Shown here: piece by piece, positions 21,501 through 28,442 of the stretch
How the letters are laid out: every line of letters begins with the position of its first letter
How positions within the stretch are numbered: the first letter of the stretch is position 1
Assembly: GCA_002633005.1 (NCBI GenBank)
Contig: NMRA01000080.1
Span: 1,038,653 to 1,067,094 of the forward strand
Reading direction: 5' to 3'
Source of the DNA: Phoronis australis
Taxonomy: Eukaryota; Phoronida; Phoronidae
DNA length: 28,442 bases
Made by a program: the position numbers and the translations under genes
The notes under the pieces: generated by a model
What the model was told of the DNA's origin: nothing
The model's input: only the letters and a program-made list of their open reading frames with translations
The model's database searches: none

Positions 21501-22093
21501 ATGTTGTACAGCAAATTCTGCAGAAGTCCACAGAAAAAGAACAACAAGAGGAGTACATTCTCCAAATTGACAAGAAAATCAAAGAGCTTGAACAGGAAAA
21601 GAAAGCCATTCTTGAAGCTAGCGCCACCTTTGGTGCATTCCTGAAGCAAAACGCTTTAATTCCATTCAACGACGCTGTAAAAGACTACCTTCAGATGATT
21701 ATTCAACAGGAGGAAGAAAAGACAGATGACTATCGAGATAAAGAGAAAATGAACAGCATGACACGGCTTCTTCAAATGTATGAAGAGGACAAAAAACGCA
21801 TAGATGAAATCGAAAAAGTCAATCCTATAACTCCAGAAGATATAAAGAGACAGCAAGACAAGTTATTTCGCCTTGAGCATTCTGGTAACACTTTGGAAGA
21901 CATGTTCATTGGGATATCTATATCGAAGTCAGCTGAAAATGCTTCGTTTCCTGAGCAAGTTGTCCTTCTGTCTGAAGACGAGACGCCATCAGGACATCAG
22001 TCTCCGTCATTGCCTGCCCCCCATCAGAGTTCCCAGGCTCCAACGAAAGGAACTGCAAACAAGTTGTTTAATTTTTTCAAGGGCTTTTTCTAA
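18587..22093 (+). CDS. Giant terminal exon of a multidomain AIG1/GIMAP-like GTPase
   Basis: The open frame runs from an ATG at 18533 to TAA at 22091-22093 (1186 codons), but I start the exon at 18587, after the phase-0 acceptor. With 8521-8607 the protein is 1197 aa, numbered so here. Order: 30-200 SNTX/MACPF-like (DKLDAFEVEPELQLSVMSGM; ATHVVVGIDWGA); 200-430 helical, coiled; about 502-556 a cysteine cluster (CCPG..SCKCP, CFDC, CYCKCG); G domain with GETGVGKS 588-595, DTPGIGD 677-683 and TNAR 749-752; 870-905 coiled coil; about 911-976 Cys/His cluster (CHDPCDC, GWCKC, CTNCGHDYDSH); 980-1150 coiled coil; Ser/Pro-rich tail. The G1 and G3 motifs support nucleotide binding; the G4 position lacks the usual Asp, so GTP specificity is uncertain. 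No signal peptide or membrane segment is seen, suggesting a cytosolic protein. An immune role is only analogy. Confidence 0.85.
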   Translation, partial: NRSILKVSASGLTFESDIDETSTTLVQSGSFVDKLDAFEVEPELQLSVMSGMVNLDDSWELPWQGEIEVSSPNSQLICIVKTVSDKINMKQNKQQIDTDILSAETEATHVVVGIDWGAVCSITCSHAVFSNTSMENSGEKLGEVMEKMKKAIATDGTCEKSTSIATSYTFTFKCHSKLSPPAQELKASYENILARARSMLEFVKESDNEKGVPLVYALTPLESVSKLLKLKIPLQTLFNSLEEDIIRKTVCTAQKLTNMKIKMQNIQRKLHASENYCTAQTLSQVDGYAKKISEDVDSFTAQVRLAVTKIQREKEDTKRLEVLEEDWAKYCQEENRAAEFEARVQMLEKTNLWEQKGIRYIGRKEQLDVKIAQKVYVFYVSGALANTKIGHFLGKYHTSYSDHDDTAFVVVDKSLRPDLWNGEECIKVYTNGCCTCEDLYKQEGENAESNFVLIKQKQEVKESTRKRAQLTICCPGSISCKCPKKRVMWKCFDCKLPIEYGLETGMCYCKCGSFKISDTQFRCTSVEHGMSFIDYPKALLQTELSHMKLFLEKNILILGETGVGKSTWINGVYNYLRFPTLQDAKDTTQPIALIPAGFEITTKDGKRYDIKIGKETAGEEKLETGCSATQSTKSYSFHGAGCRIRLIDTPGIGDSRGLEQDDKNFDNILQFLSSFDEIHAICILLKPNCSRLTAMFRFCVLELLAQLHSSAVHNILFCFTNARGTFYQPGDTLGPLNKMLKDKGIKLQADKENTFCFDNEAFRFLACLQNGVQFTKEEEELYAKSWEQSVDVTSNMFDHITKLPAHYVRNTISMNEARRITLALSKPMAEVAARIHENEQMANKQKNDIKENKIHMNELREGLRCTVYELERENLSHGMTVCTHNKCVDEVEVGKQKSKMTVFKTACHDPCDCFLWGAAPSTRYTATTGWCKCTRYKYVMSQPCTNCGHDYDSHMYVDYRLKQVERELIDEDVVQQILQKSTEKEQQEEYILQIDKKIKELEQEKKAILEASATFGAFLKQNALIPFNDAVKDYLQMIIQQEEEKTDDYRDKEKMNSMTRLLQMYEEDKKRIDEIEKVNPITPEDIKRQQDKLFRLEHSGNTLEDMFIGISISKSAENASFPEQVVLLSEDETPSGHQSPSLPAPHQSSQAPTKGTANKLFNFFKGFF

Positions 22094-23770
22094 TGTGAAG
22101 CCATGCATTAACTCGGATTCGCACAGCGAACTTCAGTTTTTCAGTCGTGGTACATGTATAGCCTTATTTTTTCTATGCGAAGCCATGACGTCACGAGCGA
22201 GAAGGTGCTTCAAGCTTTGACACTTATCTGCCTTCTTTCTTCTAGACACACTATTTTTTCATTTCTGATTTTGTGAGAAGAATGACTTGGCCGAGTCTTA
22301 GCGCTTAGGCCCCATTTTCCACGGAAGTAACATTTAATGTTAATAAGCATATGTGAGCATATGTACTGTAGTACATGGATGTTGACTACGATCTATAGTA
22401 CTATTTTGTGTTCATTTGCACTTATTGTGGGATTTTTTGTATGAAGCCTGTGTCTCTTTTGTGGCTGAATGTTGTTTCGTATTCGTCAATGAAACATTCT
22501 AATATTGCACGAATCTTTTACACAAATATTTGCGTGTTGATTGACTCACACAGCACCTTATTCTGGTGTGATGTTTATTATTAAAAGCGAAGTTTATATC
22601 ATGAGTGTGCTTCTATAGGTTTAGTGGCAATTTCTGATTGTAATGTCCATTGCGTACATCCAGTAAATAACTTAACGTTTGCCTTTTTATTGTAAGCCGG
22701 AAAAAGTTGTCTACATGTATAAACGAAAATGTTGTCAGCTGTATCGACAAGGAATGAAGACCAATACGTGTAGTTAGGACGATTGCGCGATATAATTTGT
22801 TTCTTTGTAGATAAGCCAAAAGCAGCTAAAATGAATTCGGCCTATTTCTTAGCAAGCCTGTTCTTTGTTTTACACTAGCTTAGCAAACCGTAGAAATCTT
22901 TCGTTATGACTGTAAAAGTAGACAAAGGAGCATAAATTTTGTGTGTCATGGTGTTGAGTGAGATTTTGTTTTTGAGAAGCGTTTAAGTTTAGCTTTCGTT
23001 TTCTTTTTGTGAGGTTATTGGGAAATTTATACGTAATTTGGTTACGGGATTTCTGTTTTAACGATTATTTGAGTCAATCTGTAGACCAGCGGGTTTACTT
23101 TGCTTTGTAGGTGGTGGTGTTTGTGTTTTGGTAGATTGTTAGATAATGATGGACTACAATAACTAAAGCACATGAGAGAAAACTACACGAATTTATACCT
23201 ACATTAATGTTTTAGCTATGCTAAGATAAAGCAAGAGGAGATAATCGAACCTTACCACGACCGCTGAACTCTTACCTGGGAAACTAAACACTTGTAAACC
23301 CTTGGTAGCGTTTTCTAGATTCGTAGACATTATCAAGCACTTGAGATAAAAAAGGTAACTCTGTATTTAATCAATTCGACAAAAGCTAAAATCACTCTGA
23401 GACTCGAGGCTGCCATTTTCCTAAGATAGACTCGTTACCTAAATCGCTTTTGCGAAAGCTTGCCTTTTAACACGAAACTTGGTCTACAAAACACTACTTT
23501 AACTACAATTCACTGTGCACTTGAAGTGTTCTAGTGCATAGGGTTATAATTCAAGCTCTGTAGTGACTGTAGTGAGAGGTGTTTTGCTAGTCTTATGTAT
23601 TTTAAGGAAAGTGGCAAGAGCTTCCTTCTCAAGTAAAGGTTCGATCATCGCCCGTTAAAATGTTAGTTTTGGTTTGTCATTGTTCATATACCATTGATGT
23701 GTATGATTGATTTCTAGTGTGATAAATGCAAAAGTTATGATTATTGCGAGTCAGTGTACTTTATAATAAA
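22094..23770 (+). other. 3' untranslated region and flank
   Basis: No coding frame. Candidate polyadenylation signals are attaaa at 22580-22585, followed by a GT-rich stretch, and AATAAA at 23765-23770, followed by a T-rich stretch; a further AATAAA lies at 24271-24276. Which is used cannot be told from sequence. Confidence 0.4.
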
Positions 23771-24980
23771 TAGGTTTGCATTCGCTAAAATTGTCTTCTT
23801 CTCTTTAAAAATGCAATGAATTATTATGCCCTGGAAAAGTTGTCAAAAATTTTTCAACTTTTTCGAGACGCGTGTAACTATGTTTGATAAAGTTCACGTT
23901 TTCAAGTACGTTTAGGCGACCTATGCTGCAAATATGGTGCCCACTAACAACACTGTCCTGTCCAGGGCCTTCAAAAGATAAATTAAACACCGGAAGGGAG
24001 CTGAAAAATATTCCCTTGAATTTCTCTTCTTCTCCATGTTTCGCCGTCTTTCTTTTCTCGAATGTCACACCTATGCTGGTAGCCGCGGTTTGACCCTGAC
24101 GCATACAAATTCTTGTTGGCACTTGCCCACCGCACTGGCTCCCCCGCTTGCTAGGGTCTACCACAGGACGACAGCTCAGTTCCCAACAACTCTGCAGGTA
24201 GCAGCCGATTGGTCACTAAGAGACCACGGGTGTCTTGGGAAAAGGTTTAAAAACAAACTTTGTGATAAAAAATAAAAGACATTCGCTGTGAATCACCATT
24301 TTATTTAGTGATTAAACCGATACATTGAAGAAAACCAAAAAATGTCAACAACGGTACTTGAAAGCTGAAACAATAAATTTGTTTTTCATATTTCAAAATA
24401 TCTTTGGAGAAACTATTGAATAACCTGATAATTAAACTAAATATTCAACAACATAACAACGTGTTGTAGCTTATTTTGAAATTCTCCCACGTTACGTTTT
24501 ATTACTGACAGTTTTTAAGAAACAAGTGCAGGAAACAACTGTAAAATACTTGGAGATGCTTCAACTTAAAGTTTGAGGCTACTGACATGAAAACTCGAAA
24601 ATTTGTCCGGATTTTCTGTCCGATTCTCAGGGTTCCTGTTTTAAAGATTAGGTTTTTTGTTCTTTGGGCTGGTTAGCTGTTTTGAAGGTGCGTAAGTCAG
24701 TTTTCGACTTGGGGACATCTGTTTTTCACCGGGGTTCCTGTTTCGGTGGAATACCCTATTACACGGAAACCTTTACAACTGAGATGGACTTTCACTTTGA
24801 ATAACTGATATTAAAAATAGCGGTGACGTATTGAATGAAAAATTCCTCCAGACTGCGATCAAGTCTTTGGTAGACAGGCGTTCAGCGCCACCCAAAGATC
24901 CCATGTATTGCGGACGGCAGATTTCTACGTTTTAACACTTTTCTTGCTATCATAATGTCGGACAATTTCTTTGTTGTTTA
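23771..24980. other. Intergenic, nothing assigned
   Basis: Open frames at 23805-24164 (minus) and 24036-24275 (plus) overlap on opposite strands; neither is recognised. The GC-richer part at 24085-24235 may be an old element fragment. Confidence 0.35.
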
Positions 24981-25115
24981 TTACTTAATTAACAACAGTT
25001 TTCACTTGTCTAATTACTGGTTATCATGTGATAAATTAATTACTGGATTTAATCATCCTCTCTCCATCTACGCACAATCTCAAAGCATAGCTACATTTTA
25101 AACAAACTCACAGGC
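24981..25115 (+). repeat. Dispersed repeat R, copy 2
   Basis: Same orientation as 15904-16040, with roughly four in five bases identical by eye. It lies about 0.8 kb upstream of the truncated second gene copy. Confidence 0.7.
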
Positions 25116-25315
25116 AATTTCTGACAACAACTTCACTAGAAGGTTTATTCATATCCATGAACAAAAAACTTCATGCCGACCAACCCGCGATCAAGAACGA
25201 AATTTGGCGCGAGAAGCGAAGCGAGACAATGTACTTAAATTTGATGAATTTTCGTTCTTTTCACTTTCAATATGAAACCAGAGACCTGAGTTCAAGCCGT
25301 AGCACACTGAGGAAG

Positions 25316-25460
25316 GACAGGCAGAGGTTTAGGCCAGTTTCTGTTCCAATTATTGGAGAATAGTCACGGTAACAGAAGCAACACATGAGACAGGCAGAGG
25401 TTTAGGCTAGTGTCTTCCAATTATTGGAGAATAGTTACGGTAACCGAAGCAACACATGAG
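25316..25460. repeat. 73-bp tandem duplication, two copies
   Basis: Copies start at 25316 and 25389 with gacaggcagaggtttaggc and end with gaagcaacacatgag. They differ by a few substitutions and a small indel. The plus-strand frame at 25157-25363 ends inside it and is not regarded as a gene. Confidence 0.9.
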
Positions 25461-25672
25461 CCGAACGCTTTTTTTCCGTTGTTTTGTCGGGATCTATAAA
25501 TTTTGTACACTTTTTTCTTGAAAGAAGCGATCTAGAACGCAAATTTGTGTTTGTTTATGCGGTCGGTGATGGTGTGTACTGCTAAAACGTGAAAAGGGTT
25601 ACAGAACAAGTGTGGTGCAATGATCTAATCACATTTTGTGTCATTACTGTGTTACTTTTGTATCAAAGACTA

Positions 25673-25819
25673 AACAGTAGCATAGCATATGACCATAAAA
25701 TTGCTATTCACACTGCACGTACACTAAGCGTACTATTTTAATTATGAACAGTAACATAGCATATGACCATAAAATTGCAATTAGCACTACACGTACACCA
25801 AACGTACTATTTTAATTAT
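25673..25819. repeat. 74-bp tandem duplication, two copies
   Basis: Copies start at 25673 and 25747 with aacagta and contain catagcatatgaccataaaa, cacgtacac and cgtactattttaattat. Near-identical, so fairly recent. Confidence 0.9.
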
Positions 25820-25902
25820 AGACTTTCAAAAATGATTTTATTTTTATTTCAAAGAACATTTTCAGTTATTACTGCGAGGCGAGCTTCAACAAACATGAAA
25901 AA

Positions 25903-28256
25903 TTGTTAAAACTGTAGCTGATGAAACAAATGTTAAGCAAAATAAACAACATATAGATACTGATATTTTATCTTCAGAGAGACAGGCCACACATGTTGTT
26001 GTCGGAATCATGTGGGGTGCAGTTTACTCTATAAGTTGTTACCGAGATCTTTCTTCCAAAGCAAGCATGGAAAATTCTGATGAAAAGCTAGAAGAGGTGA
26101 TGGAAAAGATAGAAAAAGCTATTGCTTCCGAGTGTGCCTGCAAGAATTAAGAGTACTTCCAATGCATCGTCATACACCTTCACTTTCAAATGCCATTCGA
26201 AGCTTTCGCCACCTGCAAATGAATTGAAAGCTACATATGAAGGGGTTTTGGCGCGCGCACGAAGCATGCCTGAATTTGTAAAAGAATCCGATAATGAGAA
26301 AGGTGTACCCCTGGTGTATACACTTATGCCCCTTGAAAGCCTGTCCAAACTATTCAAGCCAAAGATCGTATTGCAGACGCTGTTCAATGCTTTGGACGAG
26401 GACATCATTAGGAAGACTGTCTGTACTGCCCAAAAACTCAGCAATATGAAAACCAAGATACAAAAGATACAAAGCAATTTGCATGCTTCTGAGAATTATT
26501 GTACAGTAGAAACGCTTGAACATGTAAACGAGTACGCGAAAACAATTTCTGACGATGCTGCCTCTTTCACAGCGCAGGTCACAAAGATTCGAAGAGAAAA
26601 AGGAGACACGAAGAGACTCGAAATTCTAAAGGAAGACTGGGCAAAATATTGGCAAGATGAGAGCCGCATCGCGGACTTCGAAGCCAGAGTGCAAATGCTT
26701 GAGAAGACAAAGATGTGGGAGCAGCAGGGGATTCGTTACATTGGGAGAAACGATCAGCTTGACGTTAACATTGCCCAAAAGATGTACGTTTTCTACGCAT
26801 CTGGGGTGATGGAGAACACTAAGAACGGTCATTTGTTCTGGAAATGTCATGCGTCATACACTGATCACCATGACACAGCATTCGTTGTAGTTGACAGATC
26901 TTTGAGACCAGACCTTTACAATGGAGAAGTTTGTATTAAGGTGTATACGGATGGTTGTTGCACATGTGAAGATCTTTACAAGCAAGAGGGGGAAAAGGTT
27001 GAATTATACCTTGTTGTTTGTGAACTGAAGAGAAAAGTCGAAGAGACAACCCGAAAACGTGCGCAGCTAGCGATTCGTTGTCCAGGTTCCTTTTCTTGTA
27101 AATGTCCTGAACAACGAGTTTTGTGGAAGTGCTTTAAATGCTTATGTCCGATTGAATACGACCTGGAAACTGGTATGTATTATTGTGACTGTGGCTCTTT
27201 TAAGGTATCAGACACGCAGTTTCGCTGCAATTCCATAGATCCTGGGTTGTCTTTTATTGATTATCCGGAGGCTTCGCTTCAAACCGAATTGTCACATCTG
27301 CAACCAATTATTGAGAAAAACATACTCATCTTGGGCGAAACTGGTGTTGGAAAATCTACATGGATCAATGGGGTGTACAATTATCTTAAATTTCCTAATC
27401 TCCAAGCTGCCAAAGACATCAAAAACCCGATTGCCTTTATACCAGCAAGATTTGAGCTTACCAAAGATGGCAGACGTCATGATGTGAACGTTGGAGTAGA
27501 GAAGAGCGGAAGAAGAAAATTTGGAGACAGGGTGCTCCGCCACTCAAGTCCCGAAATCCTACTTATTCCAAGGGGCAGGCTGCAGAATCCGCCTGATTGA
27601 CACACCGGGAATTGGCGACTCTCGTGGATTGGAGCAGGATAAAAGGAATTTCGACAGCATTCTTAAATTTCTGTGTTATTTTGACGAAATTCATGCCATT
27701 TGCATACTTTTGAAACTGCGCAAGACTTACTGTCATGTTCCGCTTCTGTGTACAGGAGCTTCCTGCTCAATTGCACTCATCTGCGGTACACAACATACTG
27801 TTCTGCTTTACAAATTCAAGAGCAACGTTTTATCAGCCCGGTGACACACTTAGTTCGTTGAATAAGATGCTTGGAGACAAGCGCATAGATCTACACGCAG
27901 GTCCGGAGAATACCTATTGCTTTGACAACGAAGCTTTCAGATTTTTGGCTTGCTTTCAGAATGGTGTTGAATTCAGTGAAAAAGAAGAAGGGCTTGATGC
28001 AAAGAGCTGGGAGAAATCTGTTCATGTCACGAGCAAATTGTTTGCTCACATAACTGAGCTGCCTCCACACCATGTGCGCAATACCATTTGCATGAATGAG
28101 GCACGAAGGGTCACGGCAGAGGTGGCGGCTACGATACAAGAAAACGAGGAGATTGCAACTAAAAAGAGAAAATGACGTCCAAGAAGACAAAGTTCGTATG
28201 AGTGAACTAAACAAAGAATTGAGATGCACAGTATTTGACATTAAAGTCCTTGTCTC
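25903..28256 (+). pseudogene. Truncated, frameshifted second copy of the GTPase giant exon
   Basis: Colinear with 18820-21215, roughly 80-85 percent identical by eye. The first roughly 95 codons of the exon are missing and an in-frame stop precedes the match. Breaks: a four-base net insertion with a stop near 26145; one extra base near 27505; a five-base loss near 27715; one extra base near 28165. The match ends at about 28256 in unrelated DNA, so the second Cys/His cluster and C-terminal coiled coil are absent. Between breaks the frames are long: 26122-27600 (helical region, cysteine cluster, GETGVGKS), 27521-27844 (DTPGIGD), 27735-28175 (TNSR at the G4 site). The nucleotide-binding motifs therefore fall in three different frames. 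It keeps no intron scar and starts inside the exon, so a partial DNA duplication is likelier than retroposition. Confidence 0.85.
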
Positions 28257-28442
28257 ACGCGTTGTTAACCCTTATTACATGGTTAGAAGATGTTATAAGG
28301 ATCCAAGAAGTACCTACCCCATAACTAATACACGACCCGTACTCGAAAACAGTTTAAATGAACGCGCCACTCACGATTCGCACCCGAAGAAACACCGCCA
28401 TTTTGAACTTGCCGCGAACCCGGAAGTACAATTCATTCAGGA
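28257..28442. other. Right edge, no gene seen
   Basis: Sequence unrelated to the GTPase exon begins here. The last 80 bases are GC-richer (cgccattttgaa, gccgcgaacccgg), which could be the start of another element or a promoter region; the window ends before this can be judged. Confidence 0.3.

Noticed and set aside
25903-28256. Processed (retroposed) copy of the GTPase gene
   Set aside because: It begins inside the exon, has no poly-A tail at its 3' end and stops in mid-exon; a partial DNA duplication fits better.

Overview
The window looks like nuclear DNA from an invertebrate animal, most likely an anthozoan cnidarian (coral or sea anemone). Grounds: AT-rich sequence, long non-coding stretches full of decayed repeats, consensus splice sites, a TATA/CCAAT promoter, and remnants of protein families I recall mainly from coral and anemone genomes. 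There is no bacterial organisation (no operons, no ribosome binding sites). No species is claimed.

Layout. 1-1600: minus-strand, frameshifted relic of a multicopy cnidarian protein of unknown function. 1957-4977: a composite repeat. Its first half recurs inverted at 10039-11383, and its second half recurs in direct orientation at 14994-17395 (interrupted). It carries a 42-bp perfect hairpin and a broken Crypton/DUF3504-type recombinase relic. 5033-5118: perfect 24-bp foldback. 6073-6466: 21-bp satellite. 7385-7607: promoter and first exon candidate. 8496-8607: short exon encoding the conserved N-terminus of the main gene. 8608-18586: about 10 kb of predicted intron filled with repeats, minisatellites and a tRNA-derived SINE-like head. 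18587-22093: giant terminal exon. 22094-25900: 3' flank with tandem duplications. 25903-28256: broken, both-ends-truncated second copy of the giant exon.

The centrepiece is a large multidomain GTPase gene. The longest open frame starts at 18533, but I argue its first 18 codons are intronic. A strong acceptor at 18586 joins in phase 0 to a donor at 8607, and the joined product begins with the LGR...G.MYD motif typical of the N-terminus of SNTX/MACPF-like proteins. The predicted 1197-aa protein runs: N-terminal SNTX/MACPF-like region, helical region, zinc-ribbon-like cysteine cluster, AIG1/GIMAP-like P-loop G domain (GETGVGKS, DTPG, but TNAR in place of a normal guanine-specificity motif), second Cys/His cluster, coiled coil and a disordered tail. 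The nearby pseudogene shows that the locus has duplicated locally. Any immune role is inference by analogy with GIMAP and single-giant-exon GTPases of vertebrates; nothing in the sequence proves it.
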